Below, in pieces: positions 35,421 to 48,239 of a stretch of 64,000 nt of DNA (position 1 is the stretch's first letter; every line of letters starts with the position of its first letter). The notes beneath the pieces are model-generated. The model was not told the origin of the DNA, searched no databases, and saw only the letters and a list, made by a program, of their open reading frames with translations. The position numbers were made by a program, and so were the translations under genes. Where the stretch lies: the NCBI GenBank assembly GCA_940337035.1, contig OW679195.1, positions 178,656,015 to 178,720,014 of the forward strand, read 5' to 3'. Source of the DNA: Agriotes lineatus. Lineage: Eukaryota; Arthropoda; Insecta; Coleoptera; Elateridae.

Positions 35421-37200
35421 TGCGTCCGCGATTTGTTGCTTTGGAATGATTGTGTAACGTGGCGGCTTGTCGGCAATCGGTGAAATTGCCAAGTGTGTGA
35501 AAATCTCGTAAAATTAGCTTCCTGCAAGTGCAGCTGAATACTAATGACGGATTTATTAGATACATTCTTAAAGTTTGTTTTGGAGACGAAAGCGTGCAAA
35601 CATTGTTCCCTGATGCCACATGGGAAGCACATGCTATGGCAACAGCAGCAATTTTTGAAGCTTTAGTATGTCTAGCTGAAGACTAGTTCCAAATGAGATA
35701 CTAGGAAGAGGGACAAAGAATAATGAAAATGCTATGTCGATCAAATGGGAAATCATTTTGCAAAAATCTCAAAGACCACGTCAAATTCTGTCAAATGCAG
35801 ACTGCACACTTTAAGAGATGACTGAATGATTTAAAGTACTATCAAAAAACATACCACCAGATATTGATTACAATGTAGCTCAAGCTCGCATCGTCAGTAT
35901 CATCATCATTAATGGCTTCTTCTTTTTGATCTTTACTATATCCTATATCCTACATTCCAGCGCAGTGTTAAACCGAATAGGTACAGAGTTATAGAAGTTC
36001 TTATGTATTAATTTTTATTAGAACCACACTGTAAAACAGGTATTTTATCAATTACATGATCTGCCAATTGAACGTCCAAGTTTAATGATGAAATCTGAAA
36101 CGCAATCGGAAGTAGATCCCGATTTAAAAAAATGTTAGAACAAATAGTAGATTCTGACAAAGATACACAGTAACGCTTAGTTCCTTAAATACTGTTTTGA
36201 AATTGTAGATGCCTCGCAGTTGATTACACTCCATGCATGATTGCTTGATTACGCATATAGAGCAATTTAATTACAAATATAAATTGCATTAAGTGAGCGT
36301 AATCAATACAGAAAATACATTTCCTCGTGGTGAGTCACTCTTGGTTAGGTAACTGAGCTGTGCTTCTATTCGATTTTCCATTTAGAACATTAGTATCGGA
36401 CGCCACTTGCTTACTAACCATGGAATTATGTTAAAAGTACCTATATATAGTTTCCGTAGTATCATTCGCACTATACGTGGACGTAACAAATCAACAATAT
36501 CCAATAACGTAATTCAAGTTTGTCCTCAGGCTCTTCCAGAGAGTTGTTACAATTTTTCGATTCAAAACATTTATTACAACAATAATTATTTTTGTTTTGA
36601 ATATACATTGAACATAGAAAATAGGAAGAGAGGTATGAAAAACAGAGCCGATGAAAAATACAGCAAAAGCAATTACATAAAGCAGCCTAGAAGAAGATAA
36701 TGGGATTAATACAAATTATTGAAAATCGAGGTGCGAAAGATAGATATTTATGCGATTTACATAATTGCTCTAGTATTCTACATTAATAGTGTGTATAATT
36801 TATTCCCATTTATTTTCGACCCGTAAACTTGTATCTAACACATTCTTTGTGTGGCTGAGTACTAAAAAATAATGCTTGAAAGACGAATGTAAAACATGCT
36901 CAGTAACATAACGTTGATACATACCATTTTAGTCCTTTGCATTTCACAGTTTTTGACCAAAAAGTCTTCCATGGCCCATGTACGATAATAATTCCACTTT
37001 CTTTAAGTGTCTTCGCAACTGACAGACTTAATTATACTATCTGGGGCGCTATATACTACTCTTAAAGGGTTGGTATGTACCAAGGTAAATCAGTATTTAT
37101 TTAGAAAACTCGTAACGCGTTTAGGAATATAGCGAGAGTAATTGACAATTCTATAACAGTTAGCCAACAATCTAATTATTGAATATAAATAAAGGTTGTT
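35421..37200. other. unique AT-rich DNA, no gene seen
   Basis: A 97-codon plus frame (36407-36700) is AT-driven and unrecognised, and frames at 35320-35632 are short. No repeats were found before the tandem array begins. Confidence 0.35.
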
Positions 37201-40200
37201 GAGTATGTTCAGTATTATATCTACATATATCTAGCAATATACGTGGTAAGTGAATGCATCTACTAAAAATTTCCTAAAACAGGTAGGATTATGATGATTA
37301 TCATTGCAAACTTAGCGATGACATGTGTCCACAGTGTCGGAGATTTCATTACTGAATGGGATAGTGGCAGATACCTTGGAAGGTTAATAGGTATACATTT
37401 GGCTAAAAATGGCAATAATACAGTGATTTTCATCGTAAAGCTTGTAATGGCGTGTGCACAAACCTTCCACCATTGAACTACTGATTATTATTCAGGGGCT
37501 TTTAAGTATCTCCAGAGTCCAGAGTCACGCAAATTACACTACATAGGACACACTACCGGTATTTAAAATGCTGGCAGATGCCAAGACAAGTCAATGTGTC
37601 TATTAAAAATTGCCTGATATCGGTAGGATTATGATGATTATCATTGCAAACTTAGTAATGTTATATGTTATATGTGACGGTCGCACTGATTTCATTACTG
37701 AATTGTACTACATATAACATAATCACAATATTTGAGATGGTGGTAGATACAATGGAAGGTCAACATGTATAAAGTTGCCTAAAGAAGATACGAAGACAGT
37801 GATTTTCACCGTAAACAGTCCTAAGCTATTTCATTGCTGATTATTTAAGGGCTTTCAAGTACCTCTAGAATTGATTCACATCAATTACACTATGTAGTAC
37901 ATAATACTGGTATTTAGAATACTGACATATGCCATGGTAAGTGAATGTGCCTATTAAAAATTGCTTGATATCTGTACAATATGGTTATTATCATTAGAAA
38001 CTTAGTAATGTAATGTGTTACGGTATCAGCGATTTCATTACTGAATTGTGCTAGGTACAACGTAATATCAATATTTGAGATGGTGGTATATACCTACAAT
38101 AGAAGATTAATATGTATAAAGTTGCCCAAAAAAGGCAAGAATACAGTGATTTTTACCATAAACTTTGTAATGTCATGTGTACAGACCTAAGCCATTTCAT
38201 TACTGATTAATGATTATTCAAGGGCATTTAAGTATCTCCAGAATTGATTCACTCCAATTACAACCATATAGGGCATCATACCGGTATTTAGATTGCCGGA
38301 AAATGCTATGGTAAGCCAATGTGCCTATTAAAAAATTCCTGATATCGGTAGGATTGAGTGGTAGGACAGTGACAGTGATTTCATTATGGAATTGCATTAT
38401 ATACAACTTAACCCCAAAATTTAGGATGGGTGTAAATACCATGGAAAGTCAATACGTGTAAGATTGCCCACAGAAGGTAACGATATAGTGATTTTCACTG
38501 TACATTTTTTGTAATGTCATGTGTACAGGCTTTAAGCCATTACTAACTATTCAAGGGCTTTTAAGTATCTCCACAATTGATTCACTGCGATTACAATCAT
38601 ATAGGTCATCATACCGATATTCAGAGCGCTGGTAGATGCTATGGTAAGTAAATGTCTATTAAAAATTGTCTAAAATAGGTAGCGTTATGATGATTTATCA
38701 ATGCAATCAAATTAGTGGTGTCATGTGTGCACAGTGTTAGCGATTTCATTATTGAATTGCACTACATACCACGTAACCCCAATAATTAGGATGGCAGTAG
38801 ATACCATCGAAGATCAATATGTATACACTTGTCTAAAGAAGGCAAACATGCAGTGATTTTCACCGTGTCACGTGTGCAAGCCTTAAGCCATTTCATTACA
38901 GATTATTCAAGAGCTTTTAACTATCTCCAGAATCGATTCACTCCAAGTAGACTACATAGAACACCATACCGCTATTTAGAATGGTGGGAGATGTCATTGT
39001 AAGTCAATGTGCACCTATATTAAGAATTGTCTGGAACAGGTAGGATTATGATGATTATCATTGCAAACTTACTGATGCCATGTGTGCACAGTGTCAGCGA
39101 TTTTATTATTGATTTGCAATTCATACAACGTAACCCCAGTATTTAGGATGGGGCTAATACCATAAAAAGTCAATATGTATAATATCGCCCAAAGAAGGTA
39201 AGAAAATAGCGATTTTCATTTTAAACTTTGTAATGTAATTTCTGCAGGACTTCAACCATTTAAGTACTGATTATTATTCAAGGGCTTTTAAATATATCCA
39301 GAACTGATTCACTCCAAGTACGCTATATAGAACACAATATCGGTACTGAGAATGATAGCAGATGCCATGGTAAGTAAATGTTTATTGAAAATACCCTGAA
39401 ACAGGTAGGATTATGATGGTTATTATTACAAACTTAGGAATACGTGTACGGTTTTAGCGAGTTTATTACTAAATTGCACTACATATAACGTAATCCCAAT
39501 AATTTGGTATGGTGGTAGATAACATGGAAGGTCAACATGTACAAAGATTAATCAAAGAAGATAAAAGTACAGTGATTCTCATTGTAAACTTTATAATATC
39601 ATGTCTACAGCCCTTCAGTCATTTAATTATTGATTATTCAAGAGCTTGTAAGTATCATGAAAATTTATTTCACTCCAAGTACCCTACATAGGACTCCATA
39701 CCGGTATTTAGAATACTTACAGATGCCAAGGTAAGGTGATCTCAATAACCGCCATTTTCGTGCCCACTGACAATGAATTCGTGGCAAAACCGATTAGACT
39801 GAGAAACGTCATAGCTTGTTAGCTAAAAGATTGGGGTTAGATGGTTTGAAAAAGTCAAAATGTGCATCTTTGGATTGCACTAGTCATTGACGATGTGGTT
39901 TTCGTTTATTTGGTTTTCCCGCTGGCCAAAAAATGCGAGAAATTTGGGTTCAGCGTTGCGGTCATTTAATATTACACTTACAAGTTTTAAATTTTCCGCC
40001 TACTGGATAAGGGAAATACATGGGAGGACCTGTATTTCCAAGCTTGCTATATTTACGAACCTTGATGCCAGGGTAAGTAAATGTGCCTGTTAAAAATTGT
40101 CTAATAGTTGGGATTATGATGTTATCATTGCAAACTTAGTGCGACATGTGTGCACGGTGTCAGAGATTTCATTGCTGAATTGCATTACATACAACGTAAA

Positions 40201-40760
40201 CCCAATATTTAGGATGGTGGTAAATACCATGCAAGATCAATCAGGTATTAAGTCGTCTAAAGAAGGCAAAAATACACTGACTTTAGCCGTAATCGTAATG
40301 CTGTGTGCTCTTAACCATTAAACTACTGATTATCATTCGAGGGATTTTAAGTATCTCCAGAATTGATTCACGAAAAATTACACTATACAAGCAAATTGCG
40401 CGCTACGCCCACGTGAAATAGGATACACGAAAGGTCAAGCTCCGAGCCGAGCGCTAAGATAATAAAAACAAAACCTAAACAAATATAAACATCTGTGAAG
40501 CCGGAAAGTGAGATTTTATTTTGTGCCACAGACAAACACATTAAGGAAAATTATATTATAGATATCAGACAGATATTCCAAATGTTGCTAGGTGCCATGG
40601 TAGGCCATTCTGTTTATTAAAAATTGTCTAAAGCGCGTAGGAATACAGTGATCCTCATTACCAATTAAGTTTATTCCACTTCGTCAGCGAGTTAATTAGT
40701 GAATATTCAAGGACTTTTGAGAATCTCCAGAACTGGTTCGCACCAGTATAGTATTTATAA
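37200..40760. repeat. tandem array of ~355-bp units, about nine copies
   Basis: The phrase (g)tatctccagaattgattcac recurs near 37506, 37857, 38229, 38565, 38923, 39292, 39651, 40349 and 40719, and ggtaggattatgatgattat recurs near 37282, 37621, 39039 and 39405. Intervals are 335-375 bases. Units also share gatgccatggtaagt and atttaggatggtggtagat. They are diverged (roughly 10-25% by eye). The double-length interval 39651-40349 is explained by a separate insertion. Short frames within the array are not conserved between units, so it is not coding. Confidence 0.9.
39736..40078. other. ~340-bp insertion in the 355-bp array with a 14-base flanking duplication
   Basis: Array sequence stops after gatgccaaggtaag (39722-39735) and resumes after gatgccagggtaag (40065-40078). 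The inserted segment is unrelated to the array, has no poly-A tail or inverted ends, and holds a 68-codon frame of unknown nature. The 14-base repeat with one mismatch could be a target duplication, or two unit copies used in a recombination event. Confidence 0.55.
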
Positions 40761-40761
40761 A

Positions 40762-41004
40762 GGGTGTTCGTTAGAATTTGTGGTCTAGTCGGCTTTGGAA
40801 CTGATGAAGTCATGTCGTGCATTAAATCATATGGCTGATAACTGACACTGGTGACACTGTCAGTCAATGTCAAATTCGAGGTTAGCAGGTTAGGATTTGC
40901 GCCAGTCTGTATCAAAACTGTCAGTTATCAGCCATATGATTTAACGCACGACATGACTTCATCAGTTCCAAAGCCGACTAGACCACAAATTCTAATGAAC
41001 ACCC
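40762..41004. mobile_element. hairpin MITE with 86-bp arms
   Basis: Bases 40762-40847 and 40919-41004 are inverted repeats with only two mismatches over 86 bases; the outer end is GGGTGTTCGTTAGAATTTG. The 71-base loop contains gaggttagcaggttagg, a phrase similar to one in the insertion at 14.0 kb. With no coding capacity, this is a young fold-back element. The target duplication is not clear. Confidence 0.85.
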
Positions 41005-41193
41005 GTTAGTATCGATACTTTACTGATATTTAGGATGCTGCTAGACAGTGTGATCTACATCATGTCTACCAAAAATGGCATAATGCGTGTAAGACTAAAG
41101 TCTACAATGATTTTCATTTTAAATCTAACAATGTCATGTGTACAGATATAGAATACAAATTTTCATTACTTTTTAAAAAATTAACAAGCAAAT

Positions 41194-41500
41194 ATTTTCA
41201 CATATAATCTCATAAGAGCATTAATTCTTTCCGGAAAATTTTTTGAGTGCGTTCCAACAACGTATTAATTTGCCCGAGAAGGACGCGAGAGCAAATTAGG
41301 ACGTTGTTGAATACACGAAAAATAATTTCCGGATATGAATTAATGCTCGAATGCAGATTCGGTAAGAAAATCGTAACCACACAAACCCTAACAAGAAGTA
41401 ATGTCTACCTACAAAAATTTCCAAGAAATTTTGTTGTTGTCTTGGATACGGCTCGTGAACTAATTTTTCTATTGGTGATTAATGAGTGTCGTACGATTTT
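41194..41500. repeat. 307-bp dispersed repeat, copy 1
   Basis: It is nearly the same as 47434-47740, from attttcacatataatctcat to gtcgtacgatttt, and both copies span 307 bases. Inside are inverted pairs (gagcattaattc with gaattaatgctc, and gttccaacaacg with cgttgttgaat). This copy supports a 90-codon frame at 41247-41519 that is broken in copy 2, so it is not a gene. Confidence 0.9.
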
Positions 41501-44500
41501 AAGAAGAATTTTGATATAAAATTTTTGTATAATTCTAAAAATGTACTTTGTACATTGTACGTTCTGAAATTTTTCATCTTTTCGTTTGAAAAATATGGAC
41601 GCAAAATCTGATGTGGCTTTAATTTATGTCCTACTATTATACCTCTACTCTTTGCATGATAAAAACTGCGTTTATTAAAACGCTATTAAAAGCGACAACC
41701 GAGAATAATTTATGGGGCCTAGACGTACTGCATATGGTGTTTAAAACTTAATTATACTAGTTGGAAATATGCCCACAAAAACATCTTGTGGTCCAGTCTA
41801 AGAGTTGAACCATCAACTTGGCAGTATCTAGACTAATTGAAAATAACCGGTTGAATTAATTTCCCTGTAAATATGGGCCCAGTAGAACCAACGTGTATGC
41901 GGAGATACCATCGGATCATTCAACCGTGCGGTGTGTTATACCAGCGCACAACGTGATGCAACGGCCTGTCGATGATTCAGTGCGATAGAATCTGATCTGA
42001 TCTGATCCCGATACATTGGCATATTTTTTGCCCGCGATTTGCTCCAATCGACGCATGAGAAAGAACTTGGAGAAAATCGCAGGAATTCCAGCGAAGTTCA
42101 CGGGTGTGGTTCGAGGTGCTGAACTTTGTTCATGTTCATGCTTCCAGGCCTGAGTCATAATCGCAGTAATAGTTTAATAAGCCGCAAATTAGCAAAAAGT
42201 TAATGGCTTCTCCTTTTCCTCTTTCCCTCTTGGAGGTAACACGCTAATTATACGCGATCGCTATGGTATGTTTCTGAATGAGTAGTACATATACTATAAT
42301 TATTGTTATTACTGCAATAGTGGTTTAATAGGACCAGCAGATACTTTCCCAGCCATTAAATTAGTTAAATAAGTTGTGCTAATATAGAGCGTGGTATTAT
42401 GCACTGGGTGTGGCAGATATTTTAATTTGTAGGTTATGTTCGGCACTAGCTTTAATAGGTTATGTTTTCCGGTAGCTCTAAGGTTAGAGTATAAATGGGC
42501 AGTTAGATTAGAATTATGCCGTTATGTGATTGACCAGTTTATTTCTTAACTGAGATTATAAAGCCATCAATAAATTACTTGTACTTGAATCCAAGTTCGT
42601 TCATAAAAGTTTACAGTTGCGAGCCTTGAAGCACCCTAATAAAAACCACTGATTGATTAAGCAATCTTAAGCTGCTTTTTACATGTCGATGTACTTTAGA
42701 AATGGTTTAATCTCGTCTTATTACTCGTAGAAACCCATATACGAAGGATTTTTTGAAGATTTTCATATCATATATAAATAAGATATTGAACCCAACCGAG
42801 CAAAAGCACTTCACCCATTTTTTTTTAATTGCACTGTCAGTCTTTATGTCAATTTCGAAGCAGATTAGGTTTTGCGTCAATCTGTATGAAGACAATACAC
42901 GTCAGTATTACCAAACGTTTAGAACGAATCACGGGCAACTCAAATTATACATTTATTTGATTTCACAGCATTTGCTCAACATTCAAAAGTCTTGGGCCCA
43001 CATTTTAAACATGTTGCCGCAAGGACAAGCTACAATAGTTAAACTTTAAGGTGATCTATTCTGCATTTCCAACTTTGACTTTTCAAACAGTTTTTGAACT
43101 TTGAGTAACCTAATTATTTACAACATTTACAGCTTGCCTGTGTAAACACGCCTTAATCGCAGGCAGCTATGAAGCTATGATTGATGAGTTTTTTACTCCC
43201 AGTAGCAGTGGTTTGAATGGATTTGCACTGTGAAGCATAAGCTCTTCATTAATTGTGACTGTTGCGAATTTGCAACAAACATTTGTAATGGATGTGAACT
43301 TTTCTAAACGGGAGTTATATGGAGTCCATAATTTAGGATATTTTATGACACACTTAATTGTATTTAAAATTGGAATTCTAGCAGGGGCGTGATACGACTT
43401 ATTTAATAATTGTACTGTATCCTAGGAAAGATTGGCAGAACTGCCATAATAAATGGAATAATTCTACGAATTACGAATTTTGAGTTAACATATGGCAATA
43501 AAAACTACCGTATTTTTACACCAATTATACAGTTTTTAATAAACCGATTGACAGCCATGGTAGATAATATGAGGGTGCTAAGTATAATAATGACGTCATA
43601 TAATAATAATAATAATAAATTTTATTCCATAACTCAAATTGTAGCTGTAATTTCTGAAGGAACTCAAGAGTTTTGACTAATTAAATGCATGAATGGACTA
43701 TTTGGTTGCTTGGTTACAGATGACCAAAGTAAGAAATTTGTTAAAGATAATTTAAATCAGATTAGTGACATCTACCACCGCTCTAAATACTGATATATTG
43801 ATATTAGTATTGGCTATAGATTTGCATGATTAACATAAGGTGATTCCATGCCACCATGATGATAATGTCGTTTTGGTAACACCATCGGTGTGTAAAATTT
43901 ATCGCCCGTTCCCTGATAAAAATAATAATTGGTAGAGGGTGAAATCGAGATTTCTGCCATGTGTGGTACAGCGTCAGTTATGATGTTTGCCTCCGCCACG
44001 GTTTTATGTTCCGTTAGAAATGTTATGGAACGTTACAAAGAAAATATGACCAAGTTTTCGATAAACTTTAAGGGTAAGTATAGTATAGAATATCAAATCT
44101 TCTTCGCATAATAAATGAGGATGGATTTATTTTTCGGTATTGGCTGTAGATTTAGTCCACAGATACTGTTATTGTTATGCCCAGTCCAAACTTACTGGCT
44201 TATTGAAAAGCTTGTCCTGCGTGTCTGTAATTTTAGTATTCTATCGCTAATTCAATAAATGGGCCACCGTAGCGTTTACACCCCGCGTGAGGGGATGTAT
44301 CGAGGCTGTAAATCGCAAATTTCGTTTTCGATTTTTAGTCGGGATTTACAATTCTAGCGGGCATGTAGCATTGCTCTCGATTCCTCAAGGTGCCAGGTAA
44401 CTTGGTGGTTTATCGAAATTTAGCCGCAGGTGTTTCATTGTGTCGGGATAAAAATTGCTGCAGGTGTTGATGCTGTTGTGATTCGTGACTGTGGTATTTG

Positions 44501-47340
44501 TAAGAATAACATTACCGGCCATAAGACAACTCGACTTAATTCAGATTTATTAAGTTGTGCTATGCATATACATTTTTTGGGTTCCGGGCTTTTCAAACGT
44601 ATCGTCTTTACCGTCGGCCCCAAATATCGATTTCATGTCGGATTAGAATATTACACGACTGCGAGGTTCTTCTATATTTATATACGTATTTTTATAGCCA
44701 AATTAACAGCTGAATATAAAGTTAAGTGACCGAGGTTCAGCTCACCATTTTTCCTGTGATTCTGCTGATATTTCTTCAAAGTTAGAAACGTCGTGAATAC
44801 CTGAAGTTGAATTTCTCCCTTATCTCGAATTCTGAAAGGGATCGAGTAATCGTAATTAATTCTTGATGTACCCTATTTTGAAGTACCCACAAACCCAGTT
44901 TAGGTGCCTCGAACCGCCCTTGTGTCGCCTGAAAGCTAGCTGGAGCAAAGTATTGTTACGGGTTGTATTTTTGTTTTAAGTACAGTTTTCGCCTGTAATA
45001 AAACTATTTTTAATTTTGAAACTGTTTACATTTATAACATACACATTGTTTTAATTTTTTGTTAATGATTACCAGGTTATAATTTGCTGGGCTGTTCTAC
45101 TCATTGCGATAATAAAATCATAAAAACTGGAAATTAAATGTAAGTAACCCTGGAAAGTAGCACGTAATCCACTTCTGTGCAATTTAAACCTAGCTAAGCA
45201 ACAATTTAGTGTTACTAAACCTATTTGTAAAGCTAAACAGTTTGCAGCATTTGGGTGAATTGCGTTTTAATTGTGTGAACAGGTTTTGTTTACTAGACTT
45301 AAACTTTTTTCATAGCATCATAGATACCGTTTTCTTCAATTATAAAAATATGGTCTAAAAAACGTCTTTAAGATTATAAAACTTGATACATGGCATCTGT
45401 TTCTTTTTGAAGAAATATATTTATTGTAACGAATGCAAACGATGTTATATTATTTTATATTTATTTTTTAATTAATTATGCAAAGGGTTATTTATTAGAA
45501 AAAATATCAGCCAAGACTACTTGGTAGCACAATGACCACAGTGGCGCGATCTGGTAGTTCGTGCTAAAATTGAATTTTACACTTAAATGGTAACAAATGT
45601 CTCAATCTCCTTTGACTTGATTAATTTTTATATAGCTTCCTCATTATTAAAAAAAATATTAGTAATTGGAGGGAAATGGAGCCTGTTCACTATTTTATTC
45701 CGAAACTAATGCAATTGTGATTGTAAGGACACTGCAGAGCACACGCTGCTTGTCCTATTGGTTTAACATAATTACAGCTTGTGCACAGTTTTAATAGTAA
45801 TTAAAAACATATAAGCATTGCGTTTTTTACAAAATGCCTCTAAGCCGCAGTGCCAACCTAAATTTCCATTGTTGCCGTTGTAATGCGCTGTTTGAACTTC
45901 TCCAAGAAGCTCAATCAAATGGCTTTCGGATTTCATTGAAGGCAGCTTTATGTAAGGTGCAGGTGTGCCTTCGGGTGACATAATGAACGCTGGCGGCCTC
46001 ATCTCATTATTCAGTTATTCTAGCGTTAATTGTTCCTGAGATTACCGTTTCGCAAGTGCGAGGCAGCAGCACAAGAGAGTGAGCGTGATTGCCAATTTTG
46101 GACAGTGTTGCAATGGATATGTATGGTGAGACGCTGGCAATCGATATGAATGTACGTATGTCATAGAGAAGTTTCCGTGCATTGTTTGCAATGTTAATAT
46201 AAATTAATTTACTTGCAGCATGACATGGAAAAACGCGGAAAATTTTCAGCTATGTAATGTTGGATAGATGATGGACGTGTGCTGAATATGGATAACATGC
46301 TGACAGTAAGGAGAACAATGTTGAAGGTGCTTGAATATCGTGATAACTGACAGGAGTATTGTTTATATAACAGTAACAATAGAAATATATTTCTTATTTT
46401 GCAGATTTTTGCATTATTCCAACAACGGGCTTAGCCCCTCTTTTCACTTCCACCTCAGCTTGTTCACAAGATATTTATGTAGCAGTAATTCAGAAGACCA
46501 ATATCTATATAATCCGTTGGGAGTAATATTGTTTTTCAAAATTAGAGTGCTTAATCTACTGTAGTAGTAGCGAAGTGAAGAATTAAGCACGAACTCAAGC
46601 TATTTTTATGCACCACTTCGCAATTTTTATTGCAAATTTACTGAAAACTGTTTTGTAAACTTGCTGACGCCTTGCTGAAAGTGTACGGTGGAATGAAATT
46701 ATTACAAAAAACTTTTTTGCATCTTCGATCACTTCCACCGATTCGCTAAAGAATTCTCACAGAAGGCGAACATCCCGCCGCGCCGGTGCAATCACGCAAC
46801 TGCATGTAATGGCATTAGCAGATGAGTGAAAGTGCAGACGCTGGTGCAGGGCTTACAGTAATGCGGAAACAGAATTTCCACTAGAAGAAGCGTTATATGC
46901 GCTGGGAATCGCGGCATTACTTAACAATGTGCAATAATTGAGGCAATGAAAAACTTGTGCAAACATTCTTGCTGCGTGGCGCTCTGGCAACTCCTACAGG
47001 AAGAGCATGCCACAAATTATGTTCATTAGATATCCGAATTCCAGATTAGGACTGCGCCATTGTGTTCTTGTGAGTCACTTGGTGTACTTGCCGCCTGGTG
47101 CAAGTAAAGGACGCTACTACCTTAGTAATGTTCTTTGAATGATGTCATTTTTTATAGTGGTACGATACATATAAGTTTTGAAAAACTTAAAAGGTTATTG
47201 TTGCTTAAAATGCACTTAATATTTCACTACTGCAGGTATAATGCCGTTATTTTGTAACTAATCTTAAACAGAAATTGCAGACTTGTTGGTAGAAGTTAAA
47301 AGGACATCCAGTCTTTTATTCAATGTTAAAAATATTAAGG
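41501..47340. other. unique AT-rich DNA, no gene seen
   Basis: No protein family, terminal repeat or RNA gene was recognised. A short (TAA)n microsatellite lies at about 43602-43619. Segments at about 41900-42170, 44270-44660 and 46720-47100 are more evenly composed and could be regulatory. All frames are at most 99 codons and lack splice context. Confidence 0.4.
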
Positions 47341-47357
47341 GGTACAAAATGGTTGAA

Positions 47358-47423
47358 AAGAAACTAGAAAATAGAGTCTGTTAGGCAAATGATGTAATGC
47401 TTCTTGCAGATGGTGAAAACAAC
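47358..47423 (+). pseudogene. tiny LINE reverse transcriptase fragment
   Basis: The plus frame reads ENRVC, a stop, then ANDVMLLADGENN. A-(D/N)-D-x-x-L-L-A-(D/E) is RT motif C of RTE-type LINEs, with the first catalytic Asp changed to Asn. The following base run is cut off by the start of the 307-bp repeat at 47434, which may have inserted into it. Confidence 0.45.
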
Positions 47424-47433
47424 TTCCGTGTAA

Positions 47434-47740
47434 TTTTCACATATAATCTCATAGGAGCATTCATTCTTTCAGGATTTTTTTTGAGTGCGTTCCAACAACT
47501 TCGTATTAATTACCCCGAGTGGGACGCGAGGGCAAATTAGGACGTTGTTGGAATGCACGAAAAAAATCTGGATATGAATTAATGCTCGAATGCAGATTCG
47601 GCAAGAAAATCGTAACGACACAAACCCTCACAGTTAGGGTGGTCTACAAACAAAAAATTTCCAAGAAATTTTGTTGTTGTCTTGGTTACGGCTCGTGAAC
47701 TAATTTTTCTATTGGTCATTAATGAGTGTCGTACGATTTT
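47434..47740. repeat. 307-bp dispersed repeat, copy 2
   Basis: This is the partner of 41194-41500 in the same orientation, with about 20-25 differences by eye, mostly substitutions and balanced small indels. Its inner inverted pairs (ttccaacaac with gttgttggaa) are better preserved than in copy 1. Confidence 0.9.
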
Positions 47741-48239
47741 CCATAAATAAATTGAGATTTGAGAATGCTAAAACCATGGCAATAAGAGAGGGTTCATGAG
47801 GCTGGCGACTCGAATGACATATTCGAATAACTGAACAAGTAATGGTGTTCTTATACTTTGCAATCACAAATAAGAAATCAAGTCACAACACAAGTGTCTT
47901 TGAAAGCTCACGCAGTGTCAGGATGCTTCAATGGCGTTGCATGGAACAATAAATATAATAAGTATCTATTCATACAACCCGAGTTCCAATACTTCCAACA
48001 TCTAAAGTGTAACTTATATTCATACGCCCAGCACTAGTGACACCAAATGTGATAAATACTAAATCAATTTTTGAAACAAAATAGGGAAAACAACTAGACC
48101 GAAACAACAATTCACCATTGAATTCATGTCATTGCAATGGGGAGAGGAATTCAAGATATAACTGACTGAATAAAAAAGTCACTTAACAAGAATAACGGAC
48201 GATGTACGAGATAACTCACCAAAAGGAACACGACTACCG

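Noticed and set aside
42830..42905. Degenerate copy of the 40.76-kb hairpin element
   Set aside because: Only the loop region shows patchy similarity (actgtcagtc, gattaggtt); no arms are recognisable.
44380..44410. Minus-strand VTWHL-like translation as a later exon of the LPMO-like gene
   Set aside because: It lies upstream of the signal-peptide exon for a minus-strand gene, so the order is wrong; the match is too short.
45772..46002. 76-codon minus-strand frame as a gene
   Set aside because: No family match, splice context or composition signal.
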